DNA of 64,000 bases from Mesorhizobium qingshengii (GTDB lineage: Bacteria; Pseudomonadota; Alphaproteobacteria; Rhizobiales; Rhizobiaceae), in contig NZ_JAPFQA010000002.1 of the NCBI RefSeq assembly GCF_027563465.1, forward strand, positions 496,001-560,000, written 5' to 3'. The position numbers and the translations under genes were made by a program. This document shows positions 37,271 to 45,544 of the stretch, in pieces. The notes under the pieces are model-generated. The model was given only the letters and a program-made list of their open reading frames with translations. It was not told where the DNA came from and did no database searches. Within the stretch, counting starts at the first letter, position 1; each line of letters starts with the position of its first letter.

Positions 37271-38575
37271 TCAAACCTGCGTCTCCAGAAACTCATCCTC
37301 ATAAGGAAACCGCGACAGGAGTTCGATACCCGTCTCGGTGATCAGGATCTCGTCCTCCAGCTTGACGCCCTCGCGACCGCCCTTCTCGCCGATATAGCTT
37401 TCCACGCTCACCACCATGCCTGGCACGATATGGCCGTCGCGGCCATAGGTCTCGTAATCCATGGCGTGGGCGATGAACGGCGTCTCGCCATGCATGCCGA
37501 CGCCGTGCATCACCGAGGTGTAGCGCTGGTCGACGAAACGGTCCGGAATCTTCCAGGCCTTCTCGGCGATCTCGCGGAACGCCATGCCGGGCTTGACGAT
37601 CGAAATGTTGTGCTGAACCTGGTCGTGCGCCATGCGGTAGAGCGACTTCTGGTAGGGTGTCGGCTTGCCCGGCCCGCAGCGGAAGGTGCGCGAGAAATCC
37701 GAGTAATAGCCGTAGCAGCCGATCGTGTCGGTATCGAGCGCCAGCAATTCGCCGGGCCGGATCTTGCGGCCGCTGGCCTCGTTGAACCAGGGATTGGTAC
37801 GCTGGCCGGAGGTCAAGAGCCGCGTCTCGATGAACTCGCCGCCCTGGCGGATGACCTCGCCATACATGATGGCGAACAGGTCGTTTTCGGAGACACCGGG
37901 CTTGATCGCCTCGCGCACCGCGTAGACGGCGGCCTCGGCGCCGGCCATCGACACCTGCAGGCATTTGACCTCTTCCGGCGTCTTGACCGCGCGCACCGCC
38001 AGGATCTCGCCCTGGCAGTCGCGGACTTCGCAGCCACGCTTTTCCAGAGCCAGCGCCTGCAGATGGCTGCAGCGGTCGAGCCCGAGCTTCATCGAGCCGC
38101 CGCCATGCTGCTTCAGAAGGTCGGCCATCTCGCCGGCGAAAGGACCGGCGGTCTCGTCGTCACGGCCGGAGACCGACGACCAGACCAGCTTGGACGGACG
38201 CGCCTCGTCGATCGTGTCGAGCACCATCGAGACATGGTAGCTCTGCGGGTATTCGAACAGCACGATCGGCCCTTCGGTCGGGATAAAGAAATAACGGGTC
38301 GAATTGCGCAGGAAATAGCCGAACATGTTGCGCGAGCCGGTGGCGTAGCGCTGGTTGTAGGGGTCGAACAGCACGACGCCGCCATAGCCCGCCTCGCGCA
38401 TCCAGCCGCGCAGCTTGGCCAGCCGGCCCTTGCGCAAGGCGTCGGTATCGATGAAGGACGGCTCGGTGTCGGACAGCCACATGCCGCCGGCCGGATCGGC
38501 CGCGGCGGGGTGGCGCATGCGGTCCTTGAAGTCCACATCCTGCGTGCTGTCGGGGTCGAATACGACGATGCTCAT
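37271..38575 (-). CDS. M24 (creatinase/aminopeptidase P-fold) metallohydrolase, DddP-like
   Basis: A 434-residue protein with a creatinase-type N-terminal domain and an M24 C-terminal domain. The metal ligands are Asp281/Asp283 (LDTDTIG), Asp293 (YSDFSR), His357 (MHGVG), Glu392 (SVESYIG) and Glu407 (KLEDEIL). Their spacing equals that of the DMSP lyase DddP as I recall it (12, 64, 35 and 15 residues). The residue aligned with DddP's catalytic Asp appears to be Gly363, in HGVGMHGETP. It is therefore probably a hydrolase or lyase for another substrate. It lies between the GlxA-type regulator and the isochorismatase-fold enzyme on one strand. Confidence 0.8.
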   Translation of the reverse strand: MSIVVFDPDSTQDVDFKDRMRHPAAADPAGGMWLSDTEPSFIDTDALRKGRLAKLRGWMREAGYGGVVLFDPYNQRYATGSRNMFGYFLRNSTRYFFIPTEGPIVLFEYPQSYHVSMVLDTIDEARPSKLVWSSVSGRDDETAGPFAGEMADLLKQHGGGSMKLGLDRCSHLQALALEKRGCEVRDCQGEILAVRAVKTPEEVKCLQVSMAGAEAAVYAVREAIKPGVSENDLFAIMYGEVIRQGGEFIETRLLTSGQRTNPWFNEASGRKIRPGELLALDTDTIGCYGYYSDFSRTFRCGPGKPTPYQKSLYRMAHDQVQHNISIVKPGMAFREIAEKAWKIPDRFVDQRYTSVMHGVGMHGETPFIAHAMDYETYGRDGHIVPGMVVSVESYIGEKGGREGVKLEDEILITETGIELLSRFPYEDEFLETQV

Positions 38576-38689
38576 GGGTGCCTAGCCTTGGGTCGGTTGC
38601 AAGTCCAGACCATGGCGCAGGAGGAGCCGAAGCATTGTGCGGAAAACCGCGTGTGTTGTGCGGGATGCCGCTGGGCTACACATGGCGCC

Positions 38690-38822
38690 GCCCCTCACCC
38701 AGCCTCCGCTTCGCTCGGCTGACCTCTCCCCGAGGGGAGAGGAGATTGCCAGCGCAGGCGCCAGTCTCTTCTCCCCAGCGGGGAGAAGGTGGCCGCGTAG
38801 CGGCCGGATGAGGGGGACCCTC
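38690..38822. repeat. Paired RIME-type element
   Basis: Inverted halves around CTTCGCTCGGCTGACCTCTC / GGGGAGAAGGTGGCCGCGTA fill the gap between the M24 gene and the GlxA regulator. Confidence 0.6.
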
Positions 38823-38836
38823 ATAGAGCGCCGCGC

Positions 38837-39805
38837 CTAATGCCGTCGCGCCAGTTTCGGCGGGTGGCCATGCTCCTCGCGAAAGGCGCGGGCAAAGCTC
38901 GACATCGAGGCAAAGCCGCAGGCCAGCGCCACGTCGCGCACGGCGAGCGTCGAATGCGCCAGCAGGTCGGCGGCACGTTTCAGCCGCAGGCGCCGGTAGT
39001 AGCCATTGGGCGAAATGGCGAGTTCGGAGCGAAAGGAGCGCTCAAGCTTGTCGGATGAGACGCCGAGCCGGGCGGTCAACTCGGCCATGCCCAGCCGCTC
39101 CTCGACAGCGTCCTCCATGATGGCGATGGCCGACAGCACCAACTCGTTCTGGACGCCGGTGCGCAGCCGCAGCGGCATCAGCTTGCGGTCGACGCTGGAA
39201 CGCAGCGGGCTGTGCACGAACCATTCGGCGACGCCGGCGGCGAGCTCGGCGCCATAGTCGCTGGTGATGATCTCCAGCATCATGTCGAGGCTGCCGACGC
39301 CGCCGGCCGAGGTGAAACGCTTGCGGTCGATGACATAGAGGTCGCGCCTGAGCTCGATGTTGGGGAACGCCTCGGTAAAGGCGGCCTGGCTGGTCCAGTG
39401 CAGCGTGCAGGCATGGCCGTCGAGCAGGCCGGCCCGCGCGAGGAAGAACGCCGCGTCCGCCACCGCGCCGATATGGGCGCCATTGCGCAGGCTTCTACGG
39501 ATCCAGCTCGCCGCGCCCTCGGCGACGAGATGATCGGCATCGCCGCCCGAGCAGACGACGATGCGGTCGACCTTGGGCGCATCCTCGGCATAGAAGCCCG
39601 GCTGGATGACGACGCCGTTCGAGGCCTCGACCGGACCCTGGGTCGCCCCGACGATGATCCAGCGATAGCATTGCCGCTTCGCCAGGACATTGGCGGCGCG
39701 CAGCGGCTCGATGACCGAGCTGAACGCCATCATCGGAAAGCCGGGGAACACCAGCACCGCGAAGGTGAGCGGCTCGGTGGGTTTTGGGGGGTCGCGCATG
39801 GCCAT
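38837..39805 (-). CDS. GlxA-family (DJ-1/PfpI + AraC) transcriptional regulator
   Basis: A 322-residue regulator. An N-terminal DJ-1/PfpI-like domain (about 10-195) lacks the usual nucleophile Cys (GAVADAAFFLARAGLLDG). The C-terminal AraC domain has two helix-turn-helix units, LTARLGVSSDKLERSF and VRDVALACGFASMSSFARAF. Relatives regulate amine, carnitine, betaine or arginine catabolism. It precedes the M24 gene on the same strand. Two ATG starts are possible (39805 or 39799). It probably activates the cluster below it, though its ligand is unknown. Confidence 0.87.
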   Translation of the reverse strand: MAMRDPPKPTEPLTFAVLVFPGFPMMAFSSVIEPLRAANVLAKRQCYRWIIVGATQGPVEASNGVVIQPGFYAEDAPKVDRIVVCSGGDADHLVAEGAASWIRRSLRNGAHIGAVADAAFFLARAGLLDGHACTLHWTSQAAFTEAFPNIELRRDLYVIDRKRFTSAGGVGSLDMMLEIITSDYGAELAAGVAEWFVHSPLRSSVDRKLMPLRLRTGVQNELVLSAIAIMEDAVEERLGMAELTARLGVSSDKLERSFRSELAISPNGYYRRLRLKRAADLLAHSTLAVRDVALACGFASMSSFARAFREEHGHPPKLARRH

Positions 39806-39869
39806 GGCGCTACAATTCGGGCGAATGGCGCGCTAGGTCAATCGGGCTGATACCTATCACTAACGACAG

Positions 39870-40060
39870 CGCCGCCCCTCATCCGCCTGCCGGCACCTTC
39901 TCCCCGTATAGTGACGGGGAGAAAGGAAGCTGTGGCGCCCTCGGCGCCTTTCTCGCAACGTTGGCAGTTGGCGAAATCATCGGTGCCAGGATCTTCTCCC
40001 CGTCACTATACGGGGAGAAATGCCCGGCAGGGCAATGAGGGGCGGTGCCAACATCGACAG
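39870..40060. repeat. Two RIME-type elements
   Basis: Units at 39870-39925 (CTTCTCCCCGTATAGTGACG hairpin) and 39985-40060 (CTTCTCCCCGTCACTATACG) are opposite in orientation of the loop. They share the CCTCATCCGCCTGCCGGCAC / GCCCGGCAGGGCAATGAGG flanks seen at 764 and 33.2 kb. Confidence 0.7.
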
Positions 40061-40088
40061 TTGCCTTCGACCAACGGGGCGGGCTCTT

Positions 40089-41285
40089 CTATCCCCCCAG
40101 CGCCTGATCCAGATCCGCGATCAGATCATCGCCATCCTCGATGCCGGCCGACAGCCGCACCAGCGAATCGGAGATGCCGATCTCGGCGCGCTTCTCGGCC
40201 GGGATGGAGCCATGCGTCATCAACGCCGGATGTTCGATCAGGCTCTCCACCCCGCCGAGGCTTTCGGCCAGCGTGAACAGCTGCGTGCGTTCGAGGAAGC
40301 GTTTCGTTCCGGCGAGGTCGCGGTCGAGCACGGCGGTGATCATGCCGCCGAAGGCATGCATCTGCTGGACGGCGATGGCGTGCTGCGGGTGGCTGGCGAG
40401 GCCGGGATAGATCACGCGGCGCACGTCCTTGCGGCCTTCCAGCCATTGCGCGATCTTCAGGCCGTTGGCGGAATGCCGCTCCATCCTGAGCGCCAAGGTT
40501 TTCAAACCACGCAGCGCCAGGAAACTGTCGAACGGGCCCGATATGGCGCCGATGGCGTTCTGCAGGAATTTCAGCTGGGCGGCGAGATCCTTGTTGTCGC
40601 CGACCACGGCGACGCCGCCGACCATGTCGGAATGGCCGTTGAGGTATTTGGTCGTCGAGTGGACGACGATGTCGATGCCGAGCTCCAGCGGCCGCTGCAG
40701 GTAGGGGCTGCAAAACGTGTTGTCGGCGACCGTGAGCACACCCTTGCGCCTGGCCAGCGCGGCGACGCCTTCGAGGTCGACGATGCGCAGCAGCGGGTTG
40801 GTCGGCGTTTCGACCCAGAGCAGTTTCGTCTCCGGGCGGATCGCGGCCTCTACCGCCGCAAGATCGGTGAAGTCGACGAACGAGACCTGCAGGTTGGCCG
40901 AGCGCTTGCGCACCCGTTCCATCAGCCGGAAGGAGCCGCCATAGATGTCGTCGGTGGCGACGATATGGGCGCCGGAATCAAGCAGCTCGAGCACGGTGGC
41001 GATCGACGCCAGGCCCGACGCGAAGGCGAAGGCGGCCGAGCCGCTTTCGAGGTCGGCCACGGCACGCTCGAAGGCAAAGCGGGTCGGGTTCTGGCTGCGG
41101 GCATATTCGAAACCCTTGTGCACGCCGGGCGACTGCTGGCCGTAGGTCGAGGTGGCATAGATCGGCACCATCACCGCGCCGGTCAAAGGGTCATGGCTCT
41201 GGCCGCCATGGATGGTGCGCGTCGAGAAAGCCAGGCGGTTCTTGCCTGACGATGATGGGCCGGATGGCGGTGCGTTGCTGGTCAT
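40089..41285 (-). CDS. Cystathionine gamma-synthase/gamma-lyase family PLP enzyme
   Basis: A 398-residue enzyme of the Cys/Met metabolism PLP family, with Lys213 in VVHSTTKYLNGHSD as the PLP anchor and YARSQNPTRFAFERAVADLE in the N-terminal part. Synthase and lyase cannot be separated by these motifs. The cystathionine beta-synthase just upstream (ATGA overlap) favours the reverse transsulfuration direction (cystathionine to cysteine). The enzyme is a cytosolic tetramer. It is the second gene of the pair. Confidence 0.87.
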   Translation of the reverse strand: MTSNAPPSGPSSSGKNRLAFSTRTIHGGQSHDPLTGAVMVPIYATSTYGQQSPGVHKGFEYARSQNPTRFAFERAVADLESGSAAFAFASGLASIATVLELLDSGAHIVATDDIYGGSFRLMERVRKRSANLQVSFVDFTDLAAVEAAIRPETKLLWVETPTNPLLRIVDLEGVAALARRKGVLTVADNTFCSPYLQRPLELGIDIVVHSTTKYLNGHSDMVGGVAVVGDNKDLAAQLKFLQNAIGAISGPFDSFLALRGLKTLALRMERHSANGLKIAQWLEGRKDVRRVIYPGLASHPQHAIAVQQMHAFGGMITAVLDRDLAGTKRFLERTQLFTLAESLGGVESLIEHPALMTHGSIPAEKRAEIGISDSLVRLSAGIEDGDDLIADLDQALGG

Positions 41286-42706
41286 CGTGCGCGCCTCAGA
41301 TGGTTGATCAGGTCGATGCGGGTTATCAGGCCGACGAACTCGTCGCCGTCGAAGATGATGGCGACCTCGTTGCGGTCGAACACCGGCAGCAGCGCGTCCA
41401 GCGTCTGGCTGGCCTGCAGCGTGTGCAGATTGGAGGTCATGGCCGTGCGCACCGGCCCGTTGAAGCGCTCCCAGCGGCCGTCATAGGGACCGTCGACCTT
41501 GGCCAGGATATCGCTTTCGTCGACGATGCCGACCAGCTTGCCATTGTCGAGCACCGGCAGCTGCGAAACATCGGAGCGGCGCATGCGGCCATAGGCATTG
41601 AGCAGGCTTTCGTCGGGGCCGACATAGACGGTGTCGCCGGTGCGGTGCGTGCGCATGACGAGGTCGCGCAGATCGCCATGCTGTTCGTGCTCGGCCAGCC
41701 CCTGCTCGGCCAGCCAGAAATCGTCGAACACCTTCGACAGATATTTGTTGCCGCTGTCGCAGACGAAGGTGACGACGCGCTTTGGCACGGTCTGTTCGCG
41801 GCAATAGCGCAAGGCGGCCGACAGCAGCGTGCCGGACGACGAGCCAGCGAGGATGCCTTCCTTCGACAGGAGATCGCGGACCGCCAGCATGCTCTGCTTG
41901 TCTGATATGGAATAGGCCTTCCTGACCAGCGACAGGTCGGCATTGGGCGGCACGAAATCCTCGCCAATGCCTTCCACCGTCCAGCTGCCGGCCTCTTCCA
42001 TCTTGCCGGTCTTGATCAACGGCGCCAGCACCGAGCCGACCGGATCGGCCAGCACCATCTCGGTCTTCGGCGACACCCTGGCGAAGTAGCGGCCAAGCCC
42101 GGTCAGCGTGCCGCCGGAGCCGACGCCGACGACCACCGCATCGACATCGCCGTCGAGCTGGGCGAAGATTTCGGGGCCGGTGGTGGTCTCGTGCGCCAGC
42201 GGATTGGCCGGATTGGCGAACTGGTTGGCATAGAAGGCGCCGGGCACTTCTGCCGCGATCTTCTCGGCCATGTCCTGGTAATATTCGGGGTGGCCCTTGC
42301 CGACATCGGAGCGCGTCATGCGCACCTCGGCGCCGAGCGCGCGCAGGTGCTGGATCTTCTCGCGCGACATCTTGTCGGGCACGACCAGCACGATGCGGTA
42401 ACCCTTGGGAATGCCGACCTGGGCGAGGCCGAGGCCGGTGTTGCCCGCGGTCGCCTCGACGATGGTGCCGCCGGGCCTGAGCTTGCCCTCTCTCTCGGCG
42501 GCGGCGATCATCGACAGCGCGATGCGGTCCTTGATCGAGCCGCCGGGGTTCTGGCTCTCGAGCTTGATGAACAGCCGGCACTTGCCGGTGTCGAACCTGG
42601 TCAGCTCGACCACCGGCGTCTGGCCGATCAGGTCGAGAACCGACTTATAGGGCGGACGCAGGCGGGACGACGCGCTCTCGGGTGCGGCGATCTTGTGCTC
42701 GCTCAT
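41282..42706 (-). CDS. Cystathionine beta-synthase (PLP + CBS domains)
   Basis: A 474-residue protein. The N-terminal ~325 residues are a cysteine synthase-fold PLP domain, with Lys59 in SQNPGGSIKD and GSGGTLTGLGRYF. The C-terminal ~130 residues form a pair of CBS domains (VGPDESLLNAYGRMRRSDVS, TMTSNLHTLQASQTLDALL-type stretch), which may bind adenosyl ligands. It condenses homocysteine and serine to cystathionine. It is translationally coupled to the PLP lyase/synthase. The combination is the reverse transsulfuration pathway, which makes cysteine from methionine. Confidence 0.88.
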   Translation of the reverse strand: MSEHKIAAPESASSRLRPPYKSVLDLIGQTPVVELTRFDTGKCRLFIKLESQNPGGSIKDRIALSMIAAAEREGKLRPGGTIVEATAGNTGLGLAQVGIPKGYRIVLVVPDKMSREKIQHLRALGAEVRMTRSDVGKGHPEYYQDMAEKIAAEVPGAFYANQFANPANPLAHETTTGPEIFAQLDGDVDAVVVGVGSGGTLTGLGRYFARVSPKTEMVLADPVGSVLAPLIKTGKMEEAGSWTVEGIGEDFVPPNADLSLVRKAYSISDKQSMLAVRDLLSKEGILAGSSSGTLLSAALRYCREQTVPKRVVTFVCDSGNKYLSKVFDDFWLAEQGLAEHEQHGDLRDLVMRTHRTGDTVYVGPDESLLNAYGRMRRSDVSQLPVLDNGKLVGIVDESDILAKVDGPYDGRWERFNGPVRTAMTSNLHTLQASQTLDALLPVFDRNEVAIIFDGDEFVGLITRIDLINHLRRAR

Positions 42707-42736
42707 ATCGATGCTCCATGGTCAAGCGACCGCCTC

Positions 42737-42856
42737 GGGTCGCATGATGCCGAAAAGTGTGAGCGGTTTTCGGACGACATCATGCTCTATCTATTTGATT
42801 TAGAGCCGGATTCAGATTTCGGGTCGCTTCGACCTGAAATCATCCGGCTCTGGGCG
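42737..42856. repeat. Long palindromic repeat upstream of the cystathionine beta-synthase gene
   Basis: AGAGCCGGAT (42802-42811) and ATCCGGCTCT (42842-42851) enclose an inner ATTTCGGGTCG/CGACCTGAAAT stem, giving a near-perfect ~50-base hairpin. A GTCGC-TGATGCCGAAAAGTG module lies to its left. Confidence 0.65.
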
Positions 42857-42962
42857 GCAGCGTATCCTCTTTTCCAGTCCTTTACAGTCGGAAAGAAGAT
42901 AGATCGTACCAATCAACCGGGCAGATGCGGAATGAAATTCCGGTTTGCCGGCATGAATGGCT

Positions 42963-44297
42963 TCAACCCAGCAGCCGCTTGCTCAGCCTGGCGCATTGAA
43001 CGCGGATGTCGGGAATGGCGTCGATCTCGAAGAAGGTACCGCGCGTCAACGGGCCGACCGCCAGGATCTTGGCCGAGGCGGTCCCGTCGCCGGCGATGAT
43101 CTCGCAATTGGCTGACACATCGAGGCCGATGCGCAGCGGATCCGGCCGCGCCAGGCCGCGATCGACCAGCGAGCGCACCACGCTGTTCGACGAGGTCGAG
43201 ATGTCCCTGACGATGCCTGAGCAATCATAGATGCGGGCGACGTCGAATGCCTCGAGGCGCTGCGTGCGGCGCGACTGGACCTCCACGGTGAACCCGTCAG
43301 CCGCGGTGATGCCGACGACACGCCCGGCGACCAGGCGGATGCGGCCGGACTGCACGGCCTCGGTCACGCGGGCGTAGACTTCGGGCGCCATGCGATGGCG
43401 GTGGATGTCCCACCAGGCCTTGGTGTGCTCGACGAAGCGTCGCTTGGCCGAGGATGGCCAGTTCTGCCAGATCTTCTGGTTGAACGGCCGCAGGCCGTCG
43501 ACGACGTCGCGCCAGTCGATGCCGGCCTTCTGGTTCTCCCTGATCAGGTCGCGGAACCAGCCGACGAAATAGGAAAGCTGGGTGCCGAGCGGAATGTCGG
43601 CGACATCGAGCTTGATCGGATTGCCCTTGCGGTGCGGCGAGGGCAGCAGGCCGCGCCGGGACACCGCGATGATGTCGCCGCGATGGCCACGCTGCTCCAG
43701 GGAAAGGAATGCATCGACCATGCTGAGACCAGTGCCCAGCACCGTGACGCGGCTGTCGGGGGGCAGCGCCGTGTCGGCCTCCGAGCCCATCCTGATCGCG
43801 TGCCCTTGCGCCGGCTCCTCGTCGTGGCCGGTGGCCAGCACGGCGAGATGGGCGACGACGCTGGTGCCGTTGGCGAGAGCGACCTCGACGCCCGATGCGG
43901 TGGGCGTGATGGAAAGGCTCTCCTCGCGGATCAGGCGAAGCCGCCCCGTCGCCTGTTCGCGAACCTCGAGATCGTCCAGCAACTCGCCGAGATAGCGGGC
44001 GTAGACGCTGCGCGGCGCATAGACCGGCGCCTGTTCCGGGGTGGCCAGGCCGCGCTCCAGCAGCCAGCGCCAGAAATTGCCGGGATCGTCGGCATAGGCG
44101 CTCATGCCGGCCGCGCTGACATTGAGAACATGCGCCGAGAGCAGCGTCGAATAGGCGATGCCCTGGCCGAAATGCGGCCGCTTCTCGATCAGCGTGACGC
44201 GCAGATCGGGATTGGGCGATTTCAGGAGATGCGCGGCCAGCACGACGCCGCTGGCGCCGCCGCCGACAATGATGATGGAGTTCGCGCGCCCGGTCAT
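42963..44297 (-). CDS. FAD/NAD(P)-binding protein (YdhS/COG4529-like)
   Basis: A 444-residue flavoprotein with N-terminal IIIVGGGASGVVLAAHLL (FAD Rossmann motif) and the COG4529-type GIAYSTLLSAHVLNVSAAGM. A second nucleotide site is VTVLGTGLSMVDAFLSL. The family oxidises or reduces unknown small molecules and often sits beside sulfur or cysteine genes. It shares the strand with the Rrf2 gene 31 bases upstream and probably forms an operon with it. No signal peptide is visible. The substrate is unknown. Confidence 0.8.
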   Translation of the reverse strand: MTGRANSIIIVGGGASGVVLAAHLLKSPNPDLRVTLIEKRPHFGQGIAYSTLLSAHVLNVSAAGMSAYADDPGNFWRWLLERGLATPEQAPVYAPRSVYARYLGELLDDLEVREQATGRLRLIREESLSITPTASGVEVALANGTSVVAHLAVLATGHDEEPAQGHAIRMGSEADTALPPDSRVTVLGTGLSMVDAFLSLEQRGHRGDIIAVSRRGLLPSPHRKGNPIKLDVADIPLGTQLSYFVGWFRDLIRENQKAGIDWRDVVDGLRPFNQKIWQNWPSSAKRRFVEHTKAWWDIHRHRMAPEVYARVTEAVQSGRIRLVAGRVVGITAADGFTVEVQSRRTQRLEAFDVARIYDCSGIVRDISTSSNSVVRSLVDRGLARPDPLRIGLDVSANCEIIAGDGTASAKILAVGPLTRGTFFEIDAIPDIRVQCARLSKRLLG

Positions 44298-44328
44298 GCG
44301 CAGGACCGCCCTGTGCGAAGCGCCGGCC

Positions 44329-44832
44329 TCAGGCCGGGATTTTCACCAGGACCGAAGGGGCGTCGATGCCGCTCGCGGCCGCAAGGTCGTCGATGTCCCG
44401 CGCGACCAGCAGGTCGTCGATGACGATATCGCGCATTTCGGCGAGGCTGCGCTGATCGAGCACCTCGGCGATCGCCTGCCGGACCTCGAGCATCAGATGT
44501 CGGACTTGGCATGTCGCCTCGTTGCAGTCTTCACAGCGCTGGTACTGGGTGCGGCTGGCGCAAGGGATCGGCGCCAGCGGCCCGTCGAGGACGCGCACGA
44601 CGTGGCCGACCTTGATCTCGTCTGCGGGCCGGGCCAGGCGATAGCCGCCATCCTTGCCCTTGCGGCTCTGGACGAAGCCGGCATTGCGCAGCTCGCCCAG
44701 GATGGCGTCGAGGAATTTCTTCGGGATGTTGTTGCCCGTCGCGATGTCGTTGACGAAAGCGAGCTGGCCGGCCGGCAATTGCGCGAGGTGCACAAGCGCC
44801 TTGAGGCCGTACTTGCCCTTTTTTGTGAGCAT
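44329..44832 (-). CDS. Rrf2-family regulator with four cysteines
   Basis: A 167-residue winged-helix regulator of the Rrf2 family (MLTKKGKYGLKALVHLAQLP, then NNIPKKFLDAILGELRNAGF and SRKGKDGGYRLARP). The Fe-S region has Cys91, Cys100, Cys103 and Cys108; this pattern differs slightly from IscR and RirA. It would sense Fe-S status, iron, NO or cysteine. It lies divergent to tauABC-ssuADCB and upstream of the FAD and transsulfuration genes, so it is a good candidate sulfur regulator. Confidence 0.87.
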   Translation of the reverse strand: MLTKKGKYGLKALVHLAQLPAGQLAFVNDIATGNNIPKKFLDAILGELRNAGFVQSRKGKDGGYRLARPADEIKVGHVVRVLDGPLAPIPCASRTQYQRCEDCNEATCQVRHLMLEVRQAIAEVLDQRSLAEMRDIVIDDLLVARDIDDLAAASGIDAPSVLVKIPA

Positions 44833-45309
44833 GAAATCAAAATTTCTCTGTCATGCGACGGCGTGAAACCATCGGCGCCAAAACACCCGGCGCTCCGGGA
44901 ATTCGCCGCGACCAGGCTGTCATCATAGATAAATTCTAGTGACATGATCTACAAGCCAAGAAACGTTGATTTTGTTTCGTTTTCAAGCCGCCGCGGCCAA
45001 TTCGACACATCTCCGTGGCGTTGGCGGCACGAGGCGCCGCGGCGCGCGCCGCTCACGCCGCACCGCAGCGGCGTCACCATCGGCCAGATCGAGGCCGGAG
45101 GCGACCGGGAATGCGCCGAGACGTTGTGTCCCGCGGGCGGGTCGGGGGTTGCCGGCCATGAGGTGGTTCATCGTCGTTCTCAACTCCCTAATGTCGATAA
45201 GAATACTATACTTAATGCCGAACACATGGAATCTCATTCCAATTCACCGGATTTTTTCAGCAGAAATTTGCTGAATTGGTGGCTTGCGTAGAAAGTTCGG
45301 GGCGACAGG

Positions 45310-45462
45310 ATGGCGTTTCGCTCGTGCTCGCCGGCGCCGCACCGCACCTGCGCGCCGCACCCTGCCTGTTGCCGAAAGGGCGACAAAGGGGCTTTCAGCC
45401 GTCAAATCCGTTTTGCGGGCCTTTGGCAGATGACTTTTTTCCAACAAACCGACTTCGGCTAG
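45310..45462 (+). CDS. Possible Cys-rich leader peptide upstream of tauA (50 residues)
   Basis: The open frame starts MAFRSCSPAPHRTCAPHPAC followed by another Cys, giving four Cys in the first 21 residues. It ends FFQQTDFG just before the tauA dyad. Cys-rich leaders can sense cysteinyl-tRNA, so it could control sulfonate genes. The ribosome-binding site is weak and the frame may be chance coding in GC-rich DNA. Confidence 0.25.
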   Translation: MAFRSCSPAPHRTCAPHPACCRKGDKGAFSRQIRFAGLWQMTFFQQTDFG

Positions 45463-45473
45463 AAGGATTTAAC

Positions 45474-45490
45474 TCTACAACAACGATAGA
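45474..45490. promoter_or_regulatory. TCTA-N9-TAGA dyad upstream of tauA
   Basis: TCTA (45474-45477) and TAGA (45487-45490) are inverted half-sites with 9 bases between, about 58 bases upstream of tauA. The same arrangement appears upstream of ssuA at 48739-48755. An overlapping GATAG-N10-CTATC dyad begins at 45485. Confidence 0.45.
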
Positions 45491-45544
45491 ATTAGCTGAC
45501 TATCATGGGGCAATCCGGTTTTCTCTGTTTTCATGGAGCCCTGA

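Larger units (their letters stand above)
44833..45544. promoter_or_regulatory. Divergent control region between the Rrf2 gene and tauA
   Basis: A gene-poor 712-base region. It holds TAGA-N5-TCTA next to the Rrf2 promoter (44926-44938), an inverted repeat TTCAGCA/TGCTGAA (45256-45275) and the tauA dyad at 45474-45490. A possible Cys-rich 50-codon frame lies at 45310-45462. Other small frames have no ribosome-binding site. It must contain both promoters. Confidence 0.55.

Noticed and set aside
44983..45237. An 84-codon - strand frame upstream of the Rrf2 gene
   Set aside because: Ala/Arg-rich without motif or convincing ribosome-binding site; probably a GC-rich open frame.
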